NCBI GenBank assembly: GCA_903813345.2
Contig: CAIIXF020000012.1
Span: forward strand, 23,014,184-23,078,183
DNA from: Owenia fusiformis
Lineage: Eukaryota > Annelida > Polychaeta > Sabellida > Oweniidae
Reading direction: 5' to 3'
DNA length: 64,000 nucleotides
The notes beneath the pieces are model-generated. The model saw only the letters and a program-made list of their open reading frames with translations. It ran no database searches and was not told where the DNA came from. Position numbers and translations under genes: made by a program. Below, in pieces: positions 35,984-58,925 of the stretch (position 1 is its first letter; each line of letters opens with the position of its first letter).

Positions 35984-36746
35984 ATATTGGCTGTGTACAG
36001 AACTGTTTCTGTTCTTGAACAGTAGGCTTTATGCATTAAATTAATGTATCATTGCCCAGACCCATTGGCCTCAAATATCCAATTATGCCTCTTATGATAA
36101 ATATAATTTGTTAACATAGTATTACATGGTCCATATGTCTGAAATTGCAACTAAACCGTTTCACCTTAGGCAAGGGAGTTAATTTTATGGTTCTGGTTTC
36201 ATCATGCACCCCCTCTGGTTTCATCATGCACCCCCTCTGAGTTTTAACCTCTACATGAATGCTATTTTCATGCCCCCAATCCTCAATGCACTCAGCCACA
36301 GCCCATATTTATTAACTTGTCCAGCCTTACATTCAAGGTGTACTTTGTGCTAATGACCAGGCCTATTACTGGCCATATTTCTGTCAATGGACATTCCACA
36401 ATGGATCACATTCCTGAGATGAAATTATGACTGCGACTTTGCTGTCTACACTCATGGTAGATTTAAACATATTGATCCTGTACTTCATGCAGTAGTTTTC
36501 AATTATTCTCCTATGGGTCATGTCTAAGACACAACTTCAACAATTCCTTTGTCCATTTCTCTTACTCTTATGCTATTGTTACATAATCATATTCTTATTT
36601 ACATAGTTCCAAAATGCGGATTAATTTTACAGGTGAGTCATTTATCCTTGTTTACAACTGATAAAGGAATTCTTAACTTTATGAAATTTCTGTTGATGAA
36701 ATCCTTGGTATTTTGTACATTCCCCATATCTGTGATGACCTTGACC

Positions 36747-48844
<12,098 letters not shown>

Positions 48845-49446
48845 TATTCAACCGTCTTACGATGATCCAATGTACAACGTTTAATCAAGTCAAAATATCT
48901 TATTATCTAGAGTTGTAGATTTGGCTGAAACTCAAAAATATTACAAAGACACGTCACTTTAATTTTTTTCAAAATGGCGGCCTCCTATACCGGATACACA
49001 TTCCAGATAAATTTAATGAGCCAACTTTAGATTTTTCAATTGAAATACACTGACTTCAAAATTTCAGATCAACCAAGACGGCTTTTATTTCATCTATTTT
49101 TGATCAAAGCTATCACTAATACTGGAAAAATATTACATTTCTAAGCAACAATCTTTTGGAATGTGTAGCAAGGTCAAGGTCATCTCAAATGTAAACATTG
49201 CATTGCAAATATATTTGTAATTAATTCAGTTCATGCATTGTATATCTACTTCCAGGTAATTATGATGAAACTCTTTGAAACCAAAGAACTCTTATAGACT
49301 TACAATATAAAATTTCTTTGTTAATCTGTTGCTGCAAGTCGCTGATTACATATAACAGATGCATGCAAATATATAATCTGAAAACACATATCAGTATCAA
49401 TTAAGAATTCTTTTCTGATATAACATTTAGACAATAGACATTTACA
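48845..49446. promoter_or_regulatory. Divergent intergenic region VMP1 / Tpt1-LRR gene
   Basis: Only about 600 bp separate the two start codons, which point away from each other. No TATA box is convincing. It should hold both promoters and 5' UTRs, so the two genes may share a bidirectional promoter. A non-coding first exon further away cannot be excluded for either gene. Confidence 0.55.
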
Positions 49447-52173
49447 ATGGAGAAAGAACAACAAAAACTTGAGATGAAAACAACGAATGGTCACCAAAAT
49501 AATACACGACTAAGCAAGCGACTTTTATATATTCTACGCTATGGGGCAGAAATGGAAGGACTGCGAGTTAATGAAGGGGGTATGTTCTTGTTCATGTACT
49601 GCTTGTAGAAACTGGATATTTATGAGATGAGAGAATGATAAAAAGACCAAAATCAAAAGATCCTATGCTAAAGGCTCATATGAAAAAAACTTCACATTGG
49701 TGGGAATTGAGTGCTCTAAAAAATGTTCAGCTTCTACTCTACAAAAATCACTTGATCAAATAATTTGATTACTTTCTATGGTCCAATCACATTTTTTAAT
49801 AAGTTCTGAAAGTCCTGAAACTTAATGACAGCCACATGTTACTCCTTTGCAAGATCCTCTATAGACCTTTTAGTAGATTTAAATGTACTTGAAAAGGACA
49901 ACTTTGTATCTTCTTATATCATATATTTACTCAACACCATTATTCTTTATCAATGGCGTTAACCACTAGATCTTTAGATCAAATTGCATGCCCTTTACCA
50001 TAGAGAACTTCTTCAATCTTCACACACAAGGATTATTTTGATTTTCTTAAATACCAGTACCTGTGTTTTTTGTTATTTTAGGCTACGTGGATTTGAATGA
50101 ATTAATGAAAGTTCCCATGATGCACTGGCACACTATTGATGATGTCATGGAGATGATCAACGCATCTATGTCTCACAGAGGAGTAAAGCGTTATGAAGCT
50201 AAAACAGAGAGGGACCACATATTTATTAGAGCCTGTTATGGTCGAAAATTGGAAAGAGTAAATGTTTTTGATTTTGTATGTTTTAGTTTTACAGCCTAAC
50301 AAGTGGCACTCAATGAGCAACTGTAGCCAGGTATTTGTAAAGTAAGGTGTTTATATAGTCAAGTGTTTATATACTTAGGTATTTGTACAGTCAGGTGTTT
50401 GTATAGCCAAGTGACTATAAACTAGTTAGGTGTTTCAGTATGTGCTTCACTTTTGGTATATGGGCCATTAAATACATGTACAGGAAACAGTCAAGCATGC
50501 CCAATCCATTTAAAAATATAGTTTAAAACCAACTTATATTTACTGGGGATTTATATCAGTATATGCATTATACATGTACTAGAAACATGGATGTGTTCAT
50601 GTATTTCAATTATTTCAGAATCCCTGTCATGAAGGCACTAAGATACCCCGTCTGCTTGAAAGTTGCATGAATGAAATCTGCAGTAACCTTGACAACTATG
50701 ACCTTTATGACTTTCCTGATGAATATTTGCTCAAGTGAGTCATTGAAAGCAAAACATTAAATGTATAAAAAGAATATTTTGAGCTTTGACAAAACAAGAC
50801 AAACGCTGTGTTTAAATGTATAATAGTATTAAGTTTGTACATGTAGTATATATTGTAGTCAAGTTTTTGTCAGTACATGATCAACCCTCGTATTACCAAA
50901 AAATATGAGAGACTTGCATTTATCTTATCAGAATTACGTTTATTTTAGGCATCTAGTCAATATATCAGTGTCATTTTACACAAAATAATGTTTCAGGTAG
51001 TATGACTATAAAAATTCCTATTTAGATAACAAGATGTTGCATTATCCTCGTTGAATTATTTTTGCAAGAAAAACATGTACAATGGTTGGGATTCTATCCC
51101 CCAATATAAAAAATAAATGACATTTAATTTCAGTGGCATGATACACAAACTGAAACGACAAAAGAAATTAAATACGAAGAAACTGAAATCTCTGCTGGTC
51201 CCTAGCATAGAACATTTGAATCTGGATGGTGTATACCTCACTGAGGCTTGTTTGCGTATGGTCCCTACAGGGTGTCCAAATCTGAAGGTCCTCAGTCTGA
51301 AATGTTGCGGTTATGTGGCAACTGATCATTTAATGGCACAAATTCTCAAGGTTTGTTAGGTTTTCTTCAGTATTGATAAAATCTTAGTTCAGAAAACGAT
51401 ATTCAAAGCTTTTTTTATGAAGACATTACTATTTATGATTGGTGACTGTTGCACATTATTGCGGACATAATGTGCATAAGGAAACTAGAAAGGATACAAA
51501 AAGCATAACAAGCTTTTCCTTATAATCCTAATTTCATTTTCTGGGAAAGGAAAATTGAGATATCTGATCAAATAAAGAAGTTACCGAAGAATCATAAGAA
51601 TTTGGAAAGGGGACACACTCTTTTTAATCTTTTAATCTTAAAAGGCTAAAAAGTCAAAGGATTACTATTATCTGAAATAAACTCAAGAACTGTTGGATTA
51701 TGGAAAGGTGAGAGCAAAAATTAATGTAATAGCATGAAAAGTTTATTTAACTTACTCTCAAACTCATTTGTATCCCTTCAAGTTTGTATGCAGATAATTT
51801 GGTGTTTTTCTTACTTTCTGCATATTAGGCTGGCATAAATAAATGAATTGTTTAGCATTTATACATGTGATTATATATATTTATTATTTTTCAGAAACTA
51901 CCTCAGTTGGAGACACTAAATTTGAGTGAATGTTTTCACCTAACGGACAAAACCTTAGTCTCTTTGAAAAGACACACATCATATCTACAAAAACTTGACA
52001 TTTCTTGGGACCAAAACTTCACCGAAGCAGGGATTCTAAATTATATACAATCTAATGTAAACCTTAAACATATAGATATGTTTGAAAATGTTAATTTTAC
52101 AGAAAATGGGAGAGAGACTTTAAGGACAATTGCTAAAGAACAAGATCTTGTTATTTTGTTGAAAGGATTATAA
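49447..52173 (+). CDS. Tpt1 (RNA 2'-phosphotransferase) N-lobe fused to AMN1/FBXL-like leucine-rich repeats
   Basis: Exons 49447-49579, 50082-50257, 50619-50734, 51134-51350, 51895-52173; all phases agree; 306 residues. Residues about 21-103 match the winged-helix N-lobe of Tpt1/KptA: LSKRLLYILRYGAEMEGLRV, GGYVDLNELM, an HTIDDVMEMI helix, RYEAK, IFIRACYGRK (compare LSKxLSxxLRHGA..., GYVxLxxLL, RFEL, IRANQGHS). The catalytic Arg of LRH and of IRA are kept, but the His after the first Arg is Tyr, and the NAD-binding C-lobe with the fourth catalytic residue is absent. Residues about 104-306 have LESC...PSIEHLNLDGV, CPNLKVLSLKCC, LPQLETLNLSECFHLTD, LQKLDISWDQNFTEAG, i.e. four to five cysteine-containing leucine-rich repeats of the AMN1/FBXL type, without an F-box. 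The protein is therefore unlikely to be a phosphotransferase; an RNA- or protein-binding adaptor is the inference. Convergent with MRPS23. Confidence 0.86.
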
Positions 52174-52981
52174 TCAAACCTAATATTGTCTTAATTATTT
52201 ATTTTATACTGACCACATAAACCAAATAATGTCAGAAAGGTAAGACTAAGAGACACTTTGTACATATCAATTGTCTTATTCTATAAACCAAGTTGGATGC
52301 TGACTATTTAAAATTATATGATCAATCAAAGTCCACACATTCCAATGTGATAACGATGTGATTGAAAAATACAAAACTATTTTGATGTATGAAAGAAACC
52401 CATTTTATTATTTGTTGATTTAATTTACAATGACTATGTGATGACCTTGCATATTGTGAAAAAAAGAATACTGTGAGTCCAGAGCAGACTCCCACATATA
52501 AAATAAAAATATTATGATGTTTATGAACATAACATGTATCTCTCTTAATCCAAGATTGCCATGTCAAAATTAGTGTGTCTAATAATGACACATTCTATAT
52601 CACACGTTTGTTGATTCAAAATAACTTTATAATCCGCTATCGTCCAATCCTAAGTTTTGGTCAGGAAAGTTGCATGCTGGGGATATTCTCTGATTGATCA
52701 GTTCCTCCAATCATGTGTGTGCTAGTATGAAGTCCTAATATTTGGATGTTCACTGTTCAGTAGCTTCCTGAGATCTGTACATGCAGTAACTCCACTTCTT
52801 TCACACATATCAAAATAGGCCAACCTCCAGATACTCTCCTTTATCCCTTTCAAATCTGGAGTTTAGTTACATACAATTAATCCATGACATTTGCTATGGT
52901 CATAACAGCACCATTCTCTTCCTAATAATATCTCCAAGATGGACTTTATAATGATAAACTTGAACCTAATTCATTCAGCCA
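52174..52981. other. Short intergenic region between convergent genes
   Basis: About 800 bp between the stop codons of the Tpt1-LRR gene and MRPS23. A minus-strand AATAAA at 52409-52404 could end MRPS23 transcripts. The 3' UTRs of the two genes may therefore overlap. I see no other feature. Confidence 0.5.
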
Positions 52982-55900
52982 CTAGGTTGTCCTATCATTT
53001 GAGTCATTTTCTATAATGTAATCACCACCATCAGTGGTTTCCTCAGTTCTATTCAGTAAGTCACTTGCTAACGTTGAGAGATTAACTTCATGCTGTTTTT
53101 TCTCAGATTCTGCCTGTAAAGAAGCTTCTTTCTCCTGAAATAAGTGCAACAATATTATTGGTTTTAACAGACAATGGCAAAGTAAGGGCAAAGCAAATCC
53201 CATCAAATCTTGTTATATGGCAGACTAAATCCATCACTTTTCAATATTTCAAAATGGCTGTCATATTGAGCAAATTGTCAAAAGGTTACGTTACCAACAA
53301 AATAAATCCATTTTTAGTACTTTGTTATAACACAAACACCTATTATAAAGATGGCTGCCATTTTTAAAAAAATGTCATTTATAAAAATTGCCAACTTTGT
53401 AAATCAAGCAGAACTTTTATAACCATTGGGAAAATGCAAAGGCCTACAAAATATGAACAAAAAATAAGGCCATCGGTTTCTGTACAGATTGATGGAAAGA
53501 TGGAGATGCTCTCTTATAAGTTGAATTACTACAGAGATGGGATTTTACAGGAGTCCATGTATTGTCTTAAAGTGGTATTTACTCAACACAGGTTTTCTGT
53601 ATCCATGATTATGAACTATACCTGTATTTTCTGCTCCATTGTTTTGAGTACAAAGCCTTCATTATTTACTTCTAGTCTTGCTCTTTCAAAGAGGTCTTCC
53701 TCAGGGATACCATTCTTTTGAAGAATGTAGTAGTGATCTATAAACCTAAAACATAGGATAAAGTAAAACTAGAGTTATGAAATGTGCCTAAATTTACAAG
53801 ACACAAGAATTGAATAGTGACCTATGAACCTGACAGGTCTGTAGCCAGGGGGGTTCGCAGGGTTCAGGCGAACCCCCCCCCCCTTGGCCAAAAATTATTT
53901 CAAAATCATGCAGTTTTTCACCATTTTGAGCACTTCTCAAGTGATTTTAGCAATATTTGGCCCAACATTGTCAAATGTGAACCCCCCTGGAAATTGTGGA
54001 AAACTGAACCCCCCTTGGCAAATCCTGGCTACGGGCCTGCCTGATATGTTGGGTAAATTTGATCTTAATTGATAGCAGAGGCCTGAATCATATGACAGTA
54101 TGAGGGACAAGAAAAGAAAGACACACTAAAAATATCCAATGTTATTTCAACTGAAGCATTAATAATATTTCAGATTTGGTAGAGGCATGACATTATAGTA
54201 AAACATAATAGTAAAACTTGATTGTTAAACATGAAATGGTTAAATCTCTCATTTCATTTCAATGAATACATGTAGTTGGAAAATATCGATTAAACATTAA
54301 TTTTCAACGATGATCAAAATCTTACCTTTGACTTGCAGATTTTTCATTGTGGTTTGTCATATCAATGACATCAGGATTACCAAACTCATTGTAGAATTTC
54401 CTCAAAATAAATATTGATATTTCATCAAGTGTATATAAAATGTATAACATAAAAACGGAAATAAAAAAAACAAGAGTAGGTATAGTGGACTGAACTAATA
54501 ATATTATTTACATCTGAATTGAAAATTAAATTTCAAAGAACAAGTTTTATATTCAAAATTATTTTCCCAGTGATCAATCATGCCGATATTTGGACCATAA
54601 TTCAAGAATTAAATAAGCTTTACTGTGTATCGGGGACAGGAGGCATGTGATCTAGAACTATGTATGGGGGACAGGAGGCATGTGATCTAGGACTGTGTAT
54701 GGGGGACCCCATACATGTTAAGTACACTAATTCAGTCCTTAACATCAGAAATAATAATACACAAGGACAACTTACGCTCTTACTGTATCCTCTCTGTAAA
54801 GGATAGATGGCACTCCAATCTGTGGAACTTTTCGGTCCATTCTTGGCTCTACTTTGGGTGGAAAGGCTTGATATATATCATGCCATATTGGTTTCTCTGA
54901 CTCAGACAGGGCACCTGATTGTAAGAGACCTCGAAGTCTGAAATAAATAGATACGTACTGTAACATGGTATTTGTATCTCGAAAGCATACAATGAAATGA
55001 AACTTTCCTTTGTAGCAAGGAAAAAGCAAGGAAATTCACACATACCTTCATACTTTCTTTCTTTTACCAGAAAATAATATTTTCAAATATGGATTCAACT
55101 ACACGAAAAGAATGCTAAAATACCCAGGAATCTATTGAAGTAGGTATCTTAAGTGTAAGAGGCGTAGAAAATTCTCCCATGTTGTAATCGTACAGGCAGA
55201 AGATTGAGACGTTCTCAGGATGATAGTTCTGGCACGGGATAAGGTACACTCCCCTCTAAAAGTTTGGAAACAATTAAAGCAAGAAGGAATTTTAACAAGA
55301 GGTCAGATCCAAACAACTGGGAAAAATATTCTAAACTGGCAGGGGAATTCACTACTCTTGCTGACCAATACAAGGAAACATATTGGGCCAATGTTTTCAA
55401 TAAACTTGATCTCAAAAACTCAGACAAGTTATGGAAAGTAGTCAAAAACTATAATAGTCCAAGTAGCAAACAGGTTGTACAACCACTCATTAGAAAAGAT
55501 GGCACCACCGCTGTCACTGATTCTGATATTTCTCTTGAGTTCTTGGTAAAATATGGTAGGGAAGACCTTAATATTCCTGACCCATGGTTTACTCTTGTGG
55601 AAAATGATGCAGACTTGGCTGTTGTTACTGAAAAACAAAACATAGCTAAGCCATATGAAAGTACATGCCAAGCTGAAAACAAAGAGCTCACACTCAATGA
55701 ACTAATTAGTGCTATAAATAATTCTAAAAGCTTGTCTGCACCTGATCCACGAGAGAAAATCTTCTACATAATGATCAAGAACTCTGGTCAATTGTACATC
55801 AAATCAATGCTCAAACTTTTTCAAAAATGCTGGAAAAGAGGCATTTTACCAGATGAGTTCAAAATAGATCCCAAGATTATGATACCCAAACCTGCAAAAG

Positions 55901-58900
55901 ATAACTACAACTCAGATGGGTCGTACAGACCCATTACCCTGGAATCAGTCATAGGAAAGCTCTATGAACATGTAGTTGGTAACAGATTCAATTGGGCAAT
56001 GGAAGTAAAAAACATGTTTTCTACATTCCAGGACTCTTACAGAATCTTCCGCAGCTGTACTCATACAGTACTCAGATTGGTACAGGCAGTTCAACAAGGA
56101 TGGAACAAGGGTGAAACCACTATCGCTGTAACCATAGATTATGACTCCTGCTTTGAACGGGTGTGGCGCAAGGGTCTGATTTATAAGCTGCACAGGGACG
56201 GTATAGATGGTAGACTTCTATGCTTCATAGACGAGTATCTCAGCAATCGTCAATATTCATTGACTGTGAATAATTTCACTTCTGAGCTCAGAACATCTAA
56301 GGTTGGGATCCCTCAGGGAGCTGTAGTTTCTCCGTCTCTCTGTAATGCCTATACGGCAGACTCCCTTACAAACGTAGTATCCAATCACGGGGAATACGCA
56401 GACGACGTTATACTTTGGAGTACTGACTATGATCCACACAATGCTACAAACACACTTAACAATGACATTTCAAACCTGTCAAAATGGTGCGACCAGTGGA
56501 ACATGGGCGTTTCACAACATAAATGCAAGGTCATAGTGTTCTCACCGCCAGGCAAGGCTAGACCTAATGTAGACATCAAATTTAACAACATCTCTCTCAA
56601 TGTTGTAGAACACACAAAGATACTTGGTGTCATAGTTGATCAGAATCTAAGCTTTGAGGAGCACATACAAGATAGACAGAAAAAAGGCTTTGGAGCATTA
56701 AAAACAATCTCCAATTTTACAAATTCCAATCAGGGATGCTCGCAGACAGTTTTCTGCAACTTATACAAAAGTCTAGTTCAACCAAATCTTGAATTTGGAT
56801 TTGGTGTAATTGCCACATCCACCGACAAAGCTATCTCTGCGTATAGAACAGTGCACAGACAGGCTCTCCTCAGAGCCACAGGTTGTATCCAATCCACAAG
56901 CACTGAAACATTAGAAATTCTAACGAACTGCACTCCTATTGACATACTGTTCAAATCCAGACAGGCTCAGGAATTTGCCAGAATATGTCTGAAAACTGAA
57001 TCAAGTCCAATCTACAAGGAGACAATACTGTGGAAAAACAGCACAGTCACTGAGAGGAGAACAACTGCCTTCAGCATACTACATTCACGACTGATAGAGT
57101 TCTGCAGGAAACTCCCATTAGAACATCTTGAGAAAGAGTACACCTATAGTTACAACTTTAACAACTTTGAATTTACTGGAGCATCTAGAGACTCCAATGA
57201 ATTAACAAAATCTAAAACAGAACAACGAGAGAGAATTACAGACATCCTAGAGAACTGCCCTGCAGACGCAACCATTGTCTTTACAGACGGATCAGCATAT
57301 GGCAATCCAGGACCTACTGGCTCTGCGGCAATTATATACCTACAAGGTCTTAGAGGGGAACCTATTTGTTTAGAACAAGCTATCTCCAACAGAAGCAATA
57401 ACTTTGTAGGAGAAGTGAGGGCCATCAACCTTGCACTCACCTTTCTACAAGAAAGTCCACTTTGTAACAACATACTACTATTCTCTGACTGCCAGCCAGC
57501 GCTTATCACAGCCTTTGAAACAAACGTTCCAAAAAATGAGCTTAACACAGTCATAAATATTCGCAACTCATGCAAAACAATCAGACAAAAAGGTCTGTCA
57601 ATCAAATACTATTGGGTTCCAGGACACGTTGATGTCAAAGGCAATGAACTGGCTGACAGTCACGCTAAACGGGCAGCATTAGTTGCAAAAAGCGGAAAAT
57701 ACGCTGAGGCTAAAATAAACAAACAGCATATATACAGCCTGATCAATAAATCTGTCCAGACAAAGTGGCAGAGACAATATAATAATTCCAAAAAAGTTAG
57801 CCACATACAGCGATCAATAGAAAAAGTTGGAACCAGAGCTATCCTGGGAGAGAAAAACAGGAAAACATTCTGTATTACAAACCAAATGTTAAGTGGCCAT
57901 ACGAAGCTCAATAGCCACCTAAAGAAAATCAATCCCATACTCCCTTCAGACAAGTGCCACAACTGTGACAGGATAGAGACCATTGATCATTTCATACACC
58001 ACTGCTCCAAATACAGCGAGATTCGTGAGAGACTATTTTATGAGGCTTATAGTATTCTTCTAGAAAGTGAACATAACCCAGAATTGGACATCAAGACTCT
58101 GTCAGGGCTGAACAAAACTCTAAAACCAGACATCAACAAAAGGTTGAACTACGCTTTTACAACCTTCTTGATGAAAACAAAAAGATTTTAATTGTCTAAC
58201 TCATATAAACTTTAAATGTAAATAAGTTACAAGCTAAGGAACTTTAGTGATTTTAAGAAAAAACAAAAATAAAAATAAAAAGAATCTACAAAAACACTAG
58301 AGACAGTCACAAGAGTAAAGCACCATTGAAAAAACAGCACCAGAGACTATTAGGTGACATGATAGCACCGTATATATGGACTTAACCAACCAACCATAAT
58401 AGGAACACTCCCCTAAAAATGTTTGGACACAATTGTAATACATTATATAATGGTCCCATGTTGTAATCGTACAGGCAAAAGATTGATACGTTCTCAGGAC
58501 TATAGTCCTGGCACGGGATAAGGTACACTCCCCTCTAAAAGTTTGGAAAGTGTGATGAGCGGGGAAAGTTTGTAGGGAATTTCAGTCACAAAAACTAACA
58601 AGTGACAACTTACACTTCCTCCAAGTGTAAGGTTACTATATTTGCACATAACCATCTTTAGATTCAATCTAAATGAGGGCTATGTGCAAATATAGTAGAT
58701 CTAGGCTAATAGTAAAAAGGCTCCGTGTGAAAAGTGACCGAACCAACTTCACAAGATTAGAAGCATGTCACGTGTAAGCTTATAAGTTTATATAATAATA
58801 ATATATATGTAGAATCCAAAATATTCATAAATCTAATATAACATCCTAAAAACTATAGATCTAATCATAACAAGCATGTACCTTGAAAAAATAGAAGAGA

Positions 58901-58925
58901 ACTTTTCAACCCGACTTCCTGCCAT
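52982..58925 (-). CDS. MRPS23: Mitochondrial small ribosomal subunit protein mS23
   Basis: Structural protein of the mitochondrial 28S ribosomal subunit. Exons in transcription order: 58925-58882, 54937-54776, 54400-54326, 53745-53622, 53134-52982. The phases fit and give 185 residues (human 190). The N-terminus MAGSRVEKFSSIFSRLRGLLQ corresponds to human MAGSRLETVGSIFSRTRDL. Further matches are KPIWHDIYQAFPP, YREDTVRAKFYNEFG, SASQRFIDHYYILQKNG and LEVNNEGFVL. The C-terminal 50 residues are polar and unconserved, as in other animals. The acceptor of exon 3 is a TTTTGAG form; the phase and homology support it. Intron 1 (3.9 kb) contains the LINE at 55264-58398. The start codon lies about 1 kb from that of CUEDC1, pointing away. 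Confidence 0.93.
53834..54044. mobile_element. Palindromic MITE with GTAGCCAGG ends
   Basis: The ends CAGGTCTGTAGCCAGGGGGG and TCCTGGCTACGGGCCTG are inverted. Inside, GGGTTCAGGCGAACCCCCC and GTGAACCCCCC recur. It lies in an MRPS23 intron, 90 bp upstream of the exon starting at 53745 (in transcription order). No ORF of known type. Confidence 0.7.
54637..54712 (+). repeat. Two tandem copies of a 38-bp unit
   Basis: GGGGACAGGAGGCATGTGAT + CTAGxACTxTGTATG occurs twice in succession in an MRPS23 intron, 64 bp from the exon boundary at 54776. Confidence 0.7.
55175..55270 (+). repeat. 96-bp direct repeat flanking the LINE, left copy
   Basis: The 96 bp starting TCCCATGTTGTAATCGTACA and ending TAAAAGTTTGGAAA recurs at 58454-58549 with five substitutions and no indel. 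The left copy ends where the LINE reading frame begins (the ORF opens inside its last bases). This is far too long for an ordinary LINE target duplication. Confidence 0.88.
55264..58191 (+). CDS. LINE ORF2 fragment: reverse transcriptase-RNase H-CCHC protein
   Basis: 975 sense codons open from a stop just upstream; position 55264 is TTG and the first in-frame ATG is only at codon 170, so translation of this copy as written is doubtful. Residues 1-65 match the linker that joins endonuclease to reverse transcriptase. Reverse transcriptase: YRPITLESVIGKLYEHVV (221-238), palm A IDYDSCFERV (291-300), GIPQGAVVSP (348-357), catalytic YADD (378-381). RNase H: D675 in FTDGSAYGNPGP, E717, D742 in FSDCQP and D798 in GNELADSHA form the DEDD set. 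Near the C-terminus there is C898-x2-C-x7-H-x4-C914, a zinc knuckle typical of LINE ORF2 ends. All catalytic residues are intact. It is no host gene. Confidence 0.93.
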   Translation: METIKARRNFNKRSDPNNWEKYSKLAGEFTTLADQYKETYWANVFNKLDLKNSDKLWKVVKNYNSPSSKQVVQPLIRKDGTTAVTDSDISLEFLVKYGREDLNIPDPWFTLVENDADLAVVTEKQNIAKPYESTCQAENKELTLNELISAINNSKSLSAPDPREKIFYIMIKNSGQLYIKSMLKLFQKCWKRGILPDEFKIDPKIMIPKPAKDNYNSDGSYRPITLESVIGKLYEHVVGNRFNWAMEVKNMFSTFQDSYRIFRSCTHTVLRLVQAVQQGWNKGETTIAVTIDYDSCFERVWRKGLIYKLHRDGIDGRLLCFIDEYLSNRQYSLTVNNFTSELRTSKVGIPQGAVVSPSLCNAYTADSLTNVVSNHGEYADDVILWSTDYDPHNATNTLNNDISNLSKWCDQWNMGVSQHKCKVIVFSPPGKARPNVDIKFNNISLNVVEHTKILGVIVDQNLSFEEHIQDRQKKGFGALKTISNFTNSNQGCSQTVFCNLYKSLVQPNLEFGFGVIATSTDKAISAYRTVHRQALLRATGCIQSTSTETLEILTNCTPIDILFKSRQAQEFARICLKTESSPIYKETILWKNSTVTERRTTAFSILHSRLIEFCRKLPLEHLEKEYTYSYNFNNFEFTGASRDSNELTKSKTEQRERITDILENCPADATIVFTDGSAYGNPGPTGSAAIIYLQGLRGEPICLEQAISNRSNNFVGEVRAINLALTFLQESPLCNNILLFSDCQPALITAFETNVPKNELNTVINIRNSCKTIRQKGLSIKYYWVPGHVDVKGNELADSHAKRAALVAKSGKYAEAKINKQHIYSLINKSVQTKWQRQYNNSKKVSHIQRSIEKVGTRAILGEKNRKTFCITNQMLSGHTKLNSHLKKINPILPSDKCHNCDRIETIDHFIHHCSKYSEIRERLFYEAYSILLESEHNPELDIKTLSGLNKTLKPDINKRLNYAFTTFLMKTKRF
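55264..58398 (+). mobile_element. Non-LTR retrotransposon (LINE), 5'-truncated
   Basis: One uninterrupted frame with reverse transcriptase and RNase H, then about 200 bp of 3' UTR ending in TTAACCAACCAACCATAATA, an (ACCA)-type tail as found in several LINE groups with RNase H (I/Jockey/Ingi-like). It is inserted in MRPS23 intron 1, antisense to the host gene. The absence of an apurinic endonuclease domain and of an in-frame ATG near the start show 5' truncation, the usual outcome of target-primed reverse transcription. The intact ORF points to a young insertion. Confidence 0.93.
58454..58549 (+). repeat. 96-bp direct repeat flanking the LINE, right copy
   Basis: The partner of 55175-55270. 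About 50 bp before it (58402-58430) there is a further partial copy of the end of the unit, AACACTCCCCTAAAAATGTTTGGACAC. The word order suggests a short tandem array into which the LINE inserted, or terminal repeats belonging to the element. Confidence 0.85.
58620..58712. repeat. Short inverted repeat in MRPS23 intron 1
   Basis: TTACTATATTTGCACATAACC (about 58633) pairs with CTATGTGCAAATATAGTAG (about 58681), with ATCTTTAGATTCAATCTAAA between them. It lies about 170 bp from exon 1. Confidence 0.6.

Larger units (their letters stand above)
29719..36746. other. Intergenic region between convergent HIP1 and VMP1
   Basis: From the HIP1 stop to the VMP1 stop there is no conserved ORF. The first AATAAA after the HIP1 stop is at 29845-29850. 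The nearest minus-strand AATAAA after the VMP1 stop is at 36313-36308. Both are only candidates. Elements listed separately lie at 30305-30690, 31808-32300, 32690-33010, 35226-35567 and 35838-35983. I recognise nothing in 33010-35225 beyond AT-rich sequence. Confidence 0.6.

Noticed and set aside
54715-55043. ORFs on both strands around MRPS23 exon 2
   Set aside because: Only the minus-strand frame matching MRPS23 is real; the rest read through introns or the opposite strand.
57150-57983. 151- and 107-codon minus-strand ORFs
   Set aside because: Shadows of the LINE RNase H region, which has all catalytic residues on the + strand.
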